This document shows, in pieces, positions 57,126 to 64,000 of a stretch of DNA of 64,000 bases; position 1 is the stretch's first letter, and each line of letters begins with the position of its first letter. The stretch is from Usitatibacter sp035624355 (GTDB lineage Bacteria > Pseudomonadota > Gammaproteobacteria > Burkholderiales > Usitatibacteraceae): positions 26,509-90,508 of the forward strand of contig DASPRQ010000076.1 in the NCBI GenBank assembly GCA_035624355.1, given 5' to 3'. Below the pieces are notes generated by a model, which had not been told where the DNA came from, ran no database searches, and saw nothing but the letters and a program-made list of their open reading frames with translations. Made by a program: the position numbers and the translations under genes.

Positions 57126-58334
57126 TCAGAATATGAACTGCAGGGCGATCGTCGTCTGGCTGTAGTCCTGCAGCGACGCGTCCGTCGGATTCTGCTTGTC
57201 GAACTTGATGTTCGCGTACTCGACGCTCAGCCGCAGGTTCTGGCCGTTGAAGTAGTAGTTCACCCCGCCGCCCCTCCACTTCTGGCTGTAGTACCCGCTC
57301 GAAACGCCGTAGTCCGAGTGCTCGTAGCGGAAGTATGGCTGGATGCGGCCCCAGCCCACCTTCTCGGGGTAGAGCCAGGCGCCCTTCACGTAGTAGGCCT
57401 TCAGCTGGGAGGTCACCGGCAGGTCCGGGTCGGGACTCAGGTTGATCGCGTTCCCGGTGTCGTAGTCCATGTAGGCCGCCGAGAGCACGTAGCTGCCGCT
57501 CGCCGTGGGGTATTCCATCATGGCGTCCACGGTCCACGCCTTGTAGTCCTTGATGTCGGTGCGCGCGGGGTAGTTGGCGTACGCCACGTTCGCCTGGTAG
57601 TCGTAGGCGGCCCCGATCGTGAGGACCTTCTTGGTGCCCAGGTAATTGCTGTGGTAGCCGTAGTCGGTCTCGGGCTCCCACAGCGACACGTGGACGCGTG
57701 CGGTGAGGCGCGGCGATTTCTTCGGCACGATCTCGCCTTCCCGGCCGTCGGCGACCATGAGCCGGTACTGGAACTTGCCGTCGGCGAGGTTGCCCCAGAG
57801 CGCCACGCCGTCGTCCCGGGTCCCGCCGCCGTTGGCGCCGAAGGGCGTATAGGAGATGACTTCCGCCCGGTCGATGCTCAGCGGCTCCATGCAGGCCTCG
57901 AGGTTCTCGCGGGTGAACGTGTTCTTGAAGCGCCCCACGATCAGGCGCAGCGGATCGCTGTAGTCGACCGTGAGGTAGGCGTCGCGGTAGTAGATCGACT
58001 TGTCCGACTGGCCGCCCTTGCCGTCGTTGCCCGACTCGAACTGGAGGTAGTAGCCGATCAGGTCGTTCGCCTGGCCCGCGAAAAGCAGGCGGTTGCGGCG
58101 GAAGAAGGAGTCCCAGGTGCTCCCGTTGTCCGTCGGGGAGGTGAAGCTCCGATACTGCGTCCAGTACTGGAACGCGTAGCTGATCGTGAGATAGCCCTCT
58201 TCGCCATAGGTGATCGTCGGCCCGGCGACCGCCTGCGGGGCGGCGCCCGCCGCGAGGGCGACGGCCACGCACAGCAGCAGCCGGGACTTGGCGCCGCGAA
58301 GGCCCATGGTGCTTTCCGCGATGGGGGTCGTCAT
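57126..58334 (-). CDS. Outer-membrane porin, ExtI-like
   Basis: 402 residues. A signal peptide lies in about residues 16-38 (RLLLCVAVALAAGAAPQAVA); the mature protein is all beta with the terminal ALQFIF. The run FFRRNRLLFAGQANDLIGYY plus FKNTFTRENLEACMEPLS and VADGREGE matches what I recall of ExtI, the porin of the selenite/tellurite-reduction and extracellular electron-transfer ext operon of Geobacter. A phosphate/anion-selective porin is the alternative. GGAGGG ribosome-binding site supports the 58334 ATG. Two-base gap after the cytochrome gene. Confidence 0.75.
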   Translation of the reverse strand: MTTPIAESTMGLRGAKSRLLLCVAVALAAGAAPQAVAGPTITYGEEGYLTISYAFQYWTQYRSFTSPTDNGSTWDSFFRRNRLLFAGQANDLIGYYLQFESGNDGKGGQSDKSIYYRDAYLTVDYSDPLRLIVGRFKNTFTRENLEACMEPLSIDRAEVISYTPFGANGGGTRDDGVALWGNLADGKFQYRLMVADGREGEIVPKKSPRLTARVHVSLWEPETDYGYHSNYLGTKKVLTIGAAYDYQANVAYANYPARTDIKDYKAWTVDAMMEYPTASGSYVLSAAYMDYDTGNAINLSPDPDLPVTSQLKAYYVKGAWLYPEKVGWGRIQPYFRYEHSDYGVSSGYYSQKWRGGGVNYYFNGQNLRLSVEYANIKFDKQNPTDASLQDYSQTTIALQFIF

Positions 58335-58336
58335 GG

Positions 58337-58900
58337 CTATTTCCCTCCCGCGGAAGCGACCTGCTGGTACTTCTTCAGCAGCGCGGGCGCGTCTCCGGCC
58401 TTATGGCAGTGCGTGCACGCGTCGACCGAGGTGAGCGGGTTCGCGACCAGCTTGTTGTGCGCCAGGTCCTTCCGGACGATCCGCGGGTTGCCCCCGTGGC
58501 AGCCCACGCAGTCGTCGGTGACCACCTGGTGGTCGGGATGCCAGGGCGCCTTCGCCTTGTCGTCCTTCGGCGCGATGGCGCGCGTGCCGTTGTGGCACTT
58601 GAAGCAAGAGGAGGCCCCGATTCCGCAGGCGTTGGCGACGGGGAACGGCGCCCACGCGAAGGCCCGGTCGCGGGCGTTGCGCAGGACTTCGCCGCCCCAA
58701 TCGGGGGACTGCGCAGCCTGCTGCGGGGACGATGCGGCTTCGGCCTGCGCCGGCGCGGCCTGCGTGCCGGGCGCGGCTCGCGGAACGATCGAGGCGGCGG
58801 CGAGCGCCAGCAGCCCGACTGCGACGGTGCCGATCACCGCCGCGATGATCCTGCGCGCCACCTTTCGGCCGCTCGGGCCGGCGCTTGTTCTTGCTTCCAT
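58337..58900 (-). CDS. Three-haem c-type cytochrome, membrane-anchored
   Basis: 187 residues. A transmembrane signal-anchor (about residues 19-39) and an Ala/Pro-rich linker precede the haem domain. Haem motifs are CFKCH (99-103), CVGCH (131-135) and CTHCH (162-166). It likely carries electrons in the periplasm to or from the porin-associated partner. Transcribed with the porin (2-base gap). Confidence 0.88.
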   Translation of the reverse strand: MEARTSAGPSGRKVARRIIAAVIGTVAVGLLALAAASIVPRAAPGTQAAPAQAEAASSPQQAAQSPDWGGEVLRNARDRAFAWAPFPVANACGIGASSCFKCHNGTRAIAPKDDKAKAPWHPDHQVVTDDCVGCHGGNPRIVRKDLAHNKLVANPLTSVDACTHCHKAGDAPALLKKYQQVASAGGK

Positions 58901-59000
58901 GGTCCTCCCCCCTGAGATTTGGACTATGCGTCTCTACGCTCGGGCAGCGAGCCCCGGACCGGCGTCTCCCGCGCGGCCCGCACCCGCCCCGGTACTGCGA

Positions 59001-59336
59001 TCATCGGCTCGCGCTTTTCGCGGCGGCCGCCTTCTCGATGTCGGCCTCGGAAATTCCTCCCGCGGCGCAATCGCAGGCGCACGTGCCGTTGGGGCCGCGG
59101 AACTTCAGCCGCTTCGATTTCGGCGGCGGCCCGAGGGACAGGAAGTGGGTCGACTTCGACGAGTCGCCGGACGCCGCCGAGGAGGCGGGCGCCGCGGTGC
59201 CGGTCGCCGCCGGGGCCGCGGAAACCGCGGTGCCGGATCCGCCGGCCGGCGCCTGGGGCGTGTCGTCCGCGACCGATTGCAGGCTGGCAAGGGCGAGGCT
59301 GCATCCCACCGCCCATCCGATCCTTCGAATGTCCAT
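59001..59336 (-). CDS. Small exported protein with CACDC motif
   Basis: 111 residues from ATG 59336 with a strong GGAGGAGGG ribosome-binding site. Signal peptide about 1-24 (AVGCSLALASLQSVADD). A low-complexity Ala/Gly/Ser-rich region precedes the conserved-looking end LKFRGPNGTCACDCAAGG. CACDC could bind a metal, chalcogen or redox cofactor. It lies between the two cytochrome genes but has its own spacing (about 100 and 177 bases). No family recognised. Confidence 0.65.
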   Translation of the reverse strand: MDIRRIGWAVGCSLALASLQSVADDTPQAPAGGSGTAVSAAPAATGTAAPASSAASGDSSKSTHFLSLGPPPKSKRLKFRGPNGTCACDCAAGGISEADIEKAAAAKSASR

Positions 59337-59513
59337 CCCTCCTCCTTTCGCCTCGGGGCTCCGAGGGCTGCTCGATGTCGGATCGAGGAAGCAGGATATA
59401 TGCCGCAGCGTCCGGACGCCGATTCGCAGGGATGCATGCGGCATTGCGGCCGGGAAGCCATTGCGGATCTGCAAACTGGCCCGTGCGCGTTGCAATTTGC
59501 AAGGCCAGCCCGA

Positions 59514-60761
59514 TCAGGAGGCGGGCAGCGGCCGGGTCAGCTTGTACAGCTCGTAGTGGCCCGATTCGAGACGGGCGAGCGCCTCCCGCAGCAGCGGCAA
59601 TGCACCGGCCGGGAGCTTTTCGGGCCGCTCGAGCAGGCTGCGGAACAGGCGCTCGTAGTGCTCCCCCGGGTCGACGACGACGCGCAGCCTCACGTAGGAG
59701 CCGCGCGCCTGCGCCGGCGCGCCACGGAATCGTGCCTCCATGCTCATGCGCGCGCCCGGCGCGAGGCGGGTATCCGAGATCTCGTGGGCGAGCTTCAGGT
59801 CGGCCTCGCGGCCGATCACGCGCCGGGCGAGCTGCGAGCGCACCGTCCCGTCCGCGTCCACCAGCTCGAGGGTGGCGGTGACCTTCGGCACGAGGTACGT
59901 CGGGAAATAATGTCCCGCGCCCACGTTCGCGAGATCGGCGCGGGCGCGCACGTAGCCTCCGTCCCGCCGCACTTGCAGCGAGACCTGCAGCGCACGCCGG
60001 ACCATGTCCGGATCGTGGATGCCGCGCCAGAGGTGGCGGCGGTCGGGCATGTGGCAGGACTGGCAGGCCTTCCCCTGGCGCGCGGCCGGGCTCGCGCGCC
60101 ATTCCACGTAAGTGTTCTCGAGGAGCTTGCCGTCGAGCTTCGCACCGTTGGGCGGGAACTGGTGGCAGGTCGCGCAGAAACGGCTGTCCTCGAACGCGGG
60201 CTCCGCGGTGAAGCCGCCGTGGGGCAGGCCCGCTTGCCCGAGCCCCTTGCTTGCCGCTCGCGCAGGAGGACCGAAACGCGCGTGCCGCCGCACGTGGCAG
60301 GCGGCGCAGACCAGGCCCTCGTGATGCAGCTGCGGCGGAACGTAAGAGGGCGGCGGCGCGGCCGGCGCGTTCTGCCAGCCGCGCTCGCGCGCCATGAGCG
60401 CCTTCTGCTCGGCGAGCGGGGCATGGCAGCGCATGCACTCGTTCGCCGCGTCCTGGCCCATGAGAAGGAACTGCCACATCAGGCCCGGTCCCATCGTCCG
60501 GCTGTGCAGGCTCGTCTTCCAGTCGCGCAGCTGCTGGACGTGGCACGCTCCGCACGACTCGGGATCCAGGGAGGCTTCGAGCGGCGAGAATTTCGCCGGC
60601 GGCGCGCCCTGGGGCGGAAGGGGATCGACCCAATGCCGCGCGAGGAACTCGCCGACGGGATCGGGCTGGGGCGCAGCAGCCGTGCGCGCGTCGGGAGCGG
60701 CGGCCGCCGAGGCGGCGGCGAGCGCAAGAGCCGCCGCGATCCCCGGGCCGCGAAGCCTCAC
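59514..60761 (-). CDS. Five-haem c-type cytochrome
   Basis: 415 residues from GTG 60761, chosen because it gives a signal peptide (residues 1-22, GIAAALALAAASAAAAPDA). Haem motifs: CGACH (70-74), CMRCH (109-113), CAACH (152-156), CATCH (196-200), CQSCH (233-237). The C-terminal 170 residues are haem-free and beta-rich. The layout resembles multihaem cytochromes of the cytochrome c554/hydroxylamine-oxidoreductase-like class and of ext operons (ExtM-like). It is likely periplasmic and part of the electron conduit with the porin and three-haem cytochrome. Divergent from the sigma-54 sulfur operon. Confidence 0.85.
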   Translation of the reverse strand: MRLRGPGIAAALALAAASAAAAPDARTAAAPQPDPVGEFLARHWVDPLPPQGAPPAKFSPLEASLDPESCGACHVQQLRDWKTSLHSRTMGPGLMWQFLLMGQDAANECMRCHAPLAEQKALMARERGWQNAPAAPPPSYVPPQLHHEGLVCAACHVRRHARFGPPARAASKGLGQAGLPHGGFTAEPAFEDSRFCATCHQFPPNGAKLDGKLLENTYVEWRASPAARQGKACQSCHMPDRRHLWRGIHDPDMVRRALQVSLQVRRDGGYVRARADLANVGAGHYFPTYLVPKVTATLELVDADGTVRSQLARRVIGREADLKLAHEISDTRLAPGARMSMEARFRGAPAQARGSYVRLRVVVDPGEHYERLFRSLLERPEKLPAGALPLLREALARLESGHYELYKLTRPLPAS

Positions 60762-60881
60762 GGACGCTTCCCCCGCGCGGGGCCCGTCCCGTTGCACGAA
60801 TCGCGCGGCGGGATTGCAAATCGGCATCGGCCGAAGCGCGATCCGATCCGAACCTGCATGAAACAAAAGGACTTTCTGCCA

Positions 60882-60896
60882 GGCACGCCGTTTGCT
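60882..60896 (+). promoter_or_regulatory. Sigma-54 promoter before the TusA-like/YeeE operon
   Basis: GGCACG (60882-60887), 4-nt spacer CCGT, then TTGCT (60892-60896): the GG and GC doublets are separated by ten bases, the strict sigma-54 spacing, and the match to TGGCACG-N4-TTGCW is almost complete (AGGCACG). Transcription is predicted about 60907, 16 bases before the TTG start, leaving room for GGAGGAAG. Confidence 0.8.
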
Positions 60897-60922
60897 GGAA
60901 GTGTTCCCCGGAGGAAGGCCGC

Positions 60923-61288
60923 TTGAGCTCTGTCCTGAATGGCTTGTTCAAACCCCTGGTCGAGGGCGCCTGGATCGCGCTTCGTCGCCGCTGGCCGCAC
61001 CCCGGTCACGCCGTCTCGAAGACGGTGAACCTGCGCGGGGCCGGCGCGGTCGAGGTCGACGTCGAGTGCGACTTCACCGGCGATACGTGCCTGCGCACCA
61101 ACCTGCTCACGAAGATGATCCTCGATCACTGCCCACCCGGCAGCGTCACGGAGATCGCCACGGACAACATCGCCTCGGTCGAGACCATTCCCTTCATGCT
61201 GCCCGGTCACGGATGCGCGCATCTCGCGACGATCCGCACGGAGACGGGCTGGAGCATCTACGTTCGAAAGGAGAATACGCGGAAATGA
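60923..61288 (+). CDS. TusA-fold protein with CLRT in place of CPxP
   Basis: 121 residues from TTG with GGAGGAAG upstream. After a 35-residue N-terminal extension the pattern follows TusA: VEVDVECDFTGDTCLRTNL where TusA has D-x-x-G-x-x-CPxP, then LDHCPPGSVTEIATDN, IPFMLPGHGCAHL and a C-terminal GWSIYVRKE. Cys56 sits at the carrier position, but the Pro-x-Pro following is replaced by L-R-T. Further cysteines are Cys49, Cys70 and Cys98. It is co-transcribed with YeeE (ATGA overlap). A modified carrier dedicated to the transporter is a fair guess. Confidence 0.7.
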   Translation: MSSVLNGLFKPLVEGAWIALRRRWPHPGHAVSKTVNLRGAGAVEVDVECDFTGDTCLRTNLLTKMILDHCPPGSVTEIATDNIASVETIPFMLPGHGCAHLATIRTETGWSIYVRKENTRK

Positions 61289-62742
61289 ACCAGGTTGGCT
61301 GCGAGATACCCGGGGCGATCGGCGACGTCCCGGGACGTCCGCGAAACACCGCCGCCGCGCTGCTCGTGCTCGGCGCCTTCCTCGCGATATCGCTGGCGAC
61401 GTACGCCGCCGACCATCGGTTCATCTATTTCTCGGCGTACCTCTGGTTCGGGTTCATCTACGGCATGTGCCTGCAGTACGGGCGGTTCTGCATGGCCTCC
61501 GCGATCCGCGATCTGTTCGCCGTGGGCGTGCCGCGCATGGCGGTGGGCATCATGATCGCCGTCGTGCTCTTCAGCATCGTCTCGGCCCTCGTGACCGCCA
61601 CGGGCCACAGCGAGTTCCACCCCTCCCCGATCGGCATGTACTCGGTCGTCGGGGGGCTGCTCTTCGGAATCGGAATGGTATTCACGGGCGGATGCGCCTC
61701 CGGCTCCCTCTACAAGACCGGGGAAGGAAGCGTTGCGGCCCTGCTCGTCGTGCTGTCGCTCAGCTTCACGCAGGTGGCCGTCGTCGACGCGGGCGGGTGG
61801 CTCAACCACCTGGTTCCCGCGGCCTGGACCGCTTCGGCCGCGGCGAAGGACATGCCGGCCGTGCTGTCGGTCACCGACGGCTGGTACGACCAGTTCACCG
61901 CCGGCTACATCTGGGACCTCAAGGCGACGACGGTCGGGGAAGTCCTGGGCTTCCACAACCCGTTCGCCGCGGCCTTCATCGGCAACGCCTTCGTGAACTC
62001 GATCCTGCCGTCGCTCCTGATCCTCGTGGGGATCTACGCGGGGTGGTACCGCAAGTCGTACCTGCGCGGGCGCAAGGAGCCCTATCGGGGGCTCGCGACG
62101 GAGCTCGGGGGGCTGTGGTCCATGGTCACGGCTTCGCATCGCACCGCCGTCGCGGGGCTCATCCTCGGCGTCGCGGCCGGCCTGCACATGTGGGTGTCGC
62201 AGCACCTGCAGCAGCGCCTGGGCATCGACAACGCCGGGGAGCTGCTCAAGGCCATGGGCCACCGCGCGGGGCTCAGCATCCAGGACACCGTGTTCGATCC
62301 CGGGTACTTCTACATCACCACGCAGGAGGCGCAGGGCGCGGCGTGGGTCCTGGAGAGGCTCGGCATGAACCTGCGCCACAACCTCTTCTTCGGCCTCGAC
62401 AACGGAGTGCCCAGCCCGCTGCTCAATCCCGTGCTGTGGATGTCGTTCGCGCTCGTCGGCGGGTCGGCGATGATGGCGCTGCTCAACAACGAGTTCAAGC
62501 TGAAGTTCCCGCCCCGGGAGGTCGCCGTGTGGGCCATCGTCGGCGGGATGCTCATGGGGCTCGGCGCCCGAATCGGCCTCGGATGCAACATCGGCGCGTT
62601 CTTCGCGACCGTGACGAACGGCGACCCGTCGGGCTGGATCTTCGGCCTGGGGATGACCGCGGGCGGCTTCATCGGGGTCAAGTTCTTCAACTGGTGGATC
62701 GAGCGGCAGATGGCCCGCGAGGCGGGCGCGCTCGATCTGTAG
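61285..62742 (+). CDS. YeeE/YedE family thiosulfate/sulfane-sulfur permease
   Basis: 485 residues with about 12 transmembrane helices in two halves. The signature cysteine segments are GRFCMASAIRDLF, GMVFTGGCASGSLYKTGEG and GLGARIGLGCNIGAFF, matching the thiosulfate-passing cysteines of YeeE. Longer than E. coli YeeE because of the inserted region around residues 150-260. It imports thiosulfate or sulfur groups into the cytoplasm and is classically paired with TusA, as here on both sides. ATGA overlap with the upstream TusA-like gene. Confidence 0.93.
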   Translation: MNQVGCEIPGAIGDVPGRPRNTAAALLVLGAFLAISLATYAADHRFIYFSAYLWFGFIYGMCLQYGRFCMASAIRDLFAVGVPRMAVGIMIAVVLFSIVSALVTATGHSEFHPSPIGMYSVVGGLLFGIGMVFTGGCASGSLYKTGEGSVAALLVVLSLSFTQVAVVDAGGWLNHLVPAAWTASAAAKDMPAVLSVTDGWYDQFTAGYIWDLKATTVGEVLGFHNPFAAAFIGNAFVNSILPSLLILVGIYAGWYRKSYLRGRKEPYRGLATELGGLWSMVTASHRTAVAGLILGVAAGLHMWVSQHLQQRLGIDNAGELLKAMGHRAGLSIQDTVFDPGYFYITTQEAQGAAWVLERLGMNLRHNLFFGLDNGVPSPLLNPVLWMSFALVGGSAMMALLNNEFKLKFPPREVAVWAIVGGMLMGLGARIGLGCNIGAFFATVTNGDPSGWIFGLGMTAGGFIGVKFFNWWIERQMAREAGALDL

Positions 62743-62768
62743 GTCAGGATCATTCCGGAGACTCAGGC

Positions 62769-63026
62769 ATGGCGATCAAGTTCGAAAAGATCGGGGAAGG
62801 GACCTACCTCCTCGACGTCCAGGGGTACGTCTGCCCCCACCCGCAGATCTACACGAAGAAGGCCCTGCAGAAGCTCAAGCCGGGCGAGATCCTCGAGCTG
62901 GTCTTCGACAATCCCTCCTCGGGCGAGTCCGTCTCCGCGATGTGCGAGGGCACGGGCGACGAGATCCTCGACCGGTCGCAGGCTGCGGGCGATCCCACGC
63001 TGCGCTGGCGCATCCGCAAGGGCTAG
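62769..63026 (+). CDS. tusA: TusA-family sulfurtransferase
   Basis: 85 residues. VQGYVCPHPQIYTKKALQKL contains the CPxP motif with Cys22. The rest agrees with TusA, including DNPSSGESV and a late WRIRK. It follows yeeE by 26 bases, as in many YeeE-TusA pairs (YeeD), and likely accepts the sulfur released by the permease. GGAG ribosome-binding site. Confidence 0.92.
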   Translation: MAIKFEKIGEGTYLLDVQGYVCPHPQIYTKKALQKLKPGEILELVFDNPSSGESVSAMCEGTGDEILDRSQAAGDPTLRWRIRKG

Positions 63027-63033
63027 AGGGGCC

Positions 63034-63330
63034 ATGCAGCTCGGCATCGTCGCCACCCACGAGGAGGCGGAGGACCGGCTGGTGGGTCTCGCCCGCTCGG
63101 CCTCGCGGCGCGGCTGGCCCTGCCGGTGCTTCCTCACGGGCTCCGGCGTGCGCCTGCTGAGCTCCCCGAGGCTGCTCGAGCTCGCGCGCACCGGCGCGCT
63201 GCGCCTGGACGTGTGCGAGCACAGCTGGGAGCTCCTCGGCGGCGGCGCCATGCCCGCCGGGGCGCAGTCGGGAAGCCAGTACCAGAACGCCGAGCTCGCG
63301 CACCTGTGCGATCGGGTCGTGGTCCTGTGA
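63034..63330 (+). CDS. Small DsrE/TusD-like protein
   Basis: 98 residues. MQLGIVATHEEAEDRLVGLARSA and a central CFLTGSGVRLLSS resemble the DsrE/TusD fold. Cysteines: CRCF (about 30-32), CEHSW near 61, and HLCDRVVVL near the end; CEHSW may correspond to the DsrE active-site Cys. It is shorter than DsrE (about 130). It starts seven bases after tusA, so it belongs to the relay operon. Confidence 0.65.
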   Translation: MQLGIVATHEEAEDRLVGLARSASRRGWPCRCFLTGSGVRLLSSPRLLELARTGALRLDVCEHSWELLGGGAMPAGAQSGSQYQNAELAHLCDRVVVL

Positions 63331-63358
63331 GCGGCCGCCGCGACCCCGGGACCCGGAC

Positions 63359-63613
63359 GTGAAGAAGAACATCCTCGTCATCGCCAAGCGGGACAAGGTG
63401 GAGGCGCTGCGCATGGCCGCGGGGCTCACGCTGCTCGACGACGCCGTGAGCGTCGCCGTGCTGGGCGGCCTCGCGGACGCGCCGGAAGTGCGCGAGCAGG
63501 TCGAGGTGCTCGAGTTCGCGGAGGTGCCGCTGCGCAGCTACGACGCCCAGGGCGTCGCCGACCCCGAGCTCGCGCGCGAGATCATCGCCGCCGACGCGGT
63601 GTACGTGGTATGA
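63359..63613 (+). CDS. Small DsrF/TusC-like protein without cysteine
   Basis: 84 residues from GTG 63359. KNILVIAKRDKVEALRMAAGL and VAVLGGLADAPEVREQ follow the DsrE-superfamily strand-helix order. No cysteine is present, so it cannot itself carry persulfide and may be a structural subunit. ATGA overlap with the next gene. Confidence 0.5.
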   Translation: MKKNILVIAKRDKVEALRMAAGLTLLDDAVSVAVLGGLADAPEVREQVEVLEFAEVPLRSYDAQGVADPELAREIIAADAVYVV

Positions 63614-63792
63614 GCGCCGCGCGGCGCATCGTCATCGTCTGCGACGGGCCCGCGGCCCGGCCCGAGGCCGGGCGCCTCGCCGAGGCGCTGAAGCGCGAGG
63701 GCGCCGTGGTCGTCGTGCGCGAGGCGGACGACCGCGACGACGACCTGCTCGACGCGATCTCCGGCTCCGACCTCGTGATCGGCTGGAAGTAG
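63610..63792 (+). CDS. Small DsrE-superfamily-like or hypothetical protein
   Basis: 60 residues. RRIVIVCDGPAARPEAGRLAEAL begins with a strand and a single Cys near residue 11; DDLLDAISGSDLVIGWK is the end. The fold could be a truncated Rossmann-like unit. It overlaps the preceding gene by four bases, and the three small proteins together may form a DsrEFH-like hetero-oligomer. Function unknown. Confidence 0.5.
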   Translation: MSAARRIVIVCDGPAARPEAGRLAEALKREGAVVVVREADDRDDDLLDAISGSDLVIGWK

Positions 63793-63798
63793 CCTTGC

Positions 63799-64000
63799 CT
63801 ACCGGGCCGAGTGGCCCGTGAGCTTCACTTCCACCTTCTCCTCGAGGCCCGCGTAGTAAGCGCGCAGGATCTCGAGCACCTCGGGGCGGCTGAACTCGGC
63901 GGGCACCTCGGCGCCTTCCGAGAGCCACTTGCGCAGCTTCGTGCCCGACACCAGGAGGCGGTCCTTGTCGTCGTGGGGGCAGGTGCGCGCCGAGGCCATG
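63799..64000 (-). CDS. sat: Sulfate adenylyltransferase (ATP sulfurylase), C-terminal part
   Basis: Only the last 66 residues are in the window. ARTCPHDDKDRLLVSGTKLR, then VPAEFSRPEVLEILRAYY and the end EVKLTGHSAR, match the C-terminus of the dissimilatory-type Sat. In sulfur oxidisers it converts adenosine 5'-phosphosulfate and pyrophosphate to sulfate and ATP. The gene starts beyond base 64000 and ends tail-to-tail with the DsrE-like operon, six bases away. Confidence 0.9.
   Translation of the reverse strand, partial: MASARTCPHDDKDRLLVSGTKLRKWLSEGAEVPAEFSRPEVLEILRAYYAGLEEKVEVKLTGHSAR

Noticed and set aside
60762..60866. Longer N-terminus of the five-haem cytochrome (starts at 60827 or 60866)
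   Set aside because: These add a non-signal-like stretch; GTG 60761 gives a clean signal peptide and a plausible purine-rich ribosome-binding site.

Overview
The window is a very G+C-rich, gene-dense bacterial segment, most likely from a beta- or gammaproteobacterium with a facultatively anaerobic, sulfur-oxidising lifestyle. The evidence is a ccoNOQP high-affinity oxidase operon, Anr/FNR-type operators in front of many operons, and a large set of cytoplasmic sulfur-relay proteins (TusA, DsrE, YeeE/YedE, a lipoate-binding protein with its own lipoylation genes, and the 3' end of an ATP sulfurylase gene). I saw no rRNA, tRNA, CRISPR array, insertion sequence or phage gene.

Layout. (1) 1-8.2 kb, minus strand: ccoN-ccoO-ccoQ-ccoP-ccoG-fixH, a small membrane protein and a fused acyl-CoA synthetase (ADP-forming)/GNAT protein. 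(2) 8.2-31.2 kb: short, mostly divergent operons with stress, dormancy and storage functions: zinc alcohol dehydrogenase, diguanylate cyclase, beta-CASP nuclease, PHA synthase, PaaK-like ligase, Mg-type P-ATPase, Hsp20, nitroreductase, CBS and universal stress proteins, kinase-like proteins, PRPP synthase, DHH phosphoesterase, phosphoribosyltransferase, ribosome-hibernation-like protein, BCAM0308-like protein, UbiB-like kinase and an orphan GroEL. The content resembles the low-oxygen-activated (lxa) locus described in Burkholderia cenocepacia. Most operons here have a TTGAY-N4-RTCAA palindrome whose centre lies 31 bp from a plausible -10 box, and several start codons fall at the predicted transcription start. 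(3) 31.2-39.4 kb: an RND efflux pair facing a CsoR/CstR-type repressor, a haem lipoprotein, a class II amidotransferase, a DUF442 phosphatase, a methyltransferase and a patatin.

(4) 39.4-45.4 kb: tusA, then lipS1-lipT-lipS2-sLpl(AB), dsrE and lbpA. This is the accessory half of the sulfur-oxidising heterodisulfide-reductase-like (sHdr) system without any hdr gene in the window. (5) 45.4-49.8 kb: a cNMP/DUF1003 membrane protein, a FadL-like porin with a DsrE2 protein, a second CstR-like repressor with palindromic operators, and a MerB-like protein. (6) 49.8-55.0 kb: an NtrC-type two-component pair, an SO_0444-type permease, a small exported protein and a DUF169 protein. (7) 55.0-60.8 kb, minus strand: a beta-propeller-like lipoprotein with a Gly-run/CNPCGGC tail, an ExtI-like porin, a three-haem and a five-haem cytochrome c and a small Cys-containing exported protein; this may be an outer-membrane electron or chalcogen conduit. 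(8) 60.9-63.8 kb, plus strand: behind a near-consensus sigma-54 promoter, a TusA-fold protein with an altered active site, a YeeE/YedE permease, a canonical TusA and three small DsrE-like proteins, ending tail-to-tail with sat.

Taken together, the cell seems able to respire at very low oxygen, enter a protected resting state under anoxia, and pass sulfane sulfur from transporters and porins through TusA/DsrE carriers to a lipoate-dependent oxidation system. Sulfane-sulfur-responsive repressors and a sigma-54 activator are the likely controls. Functions come from reading motifs and gene order; no database search was possible.
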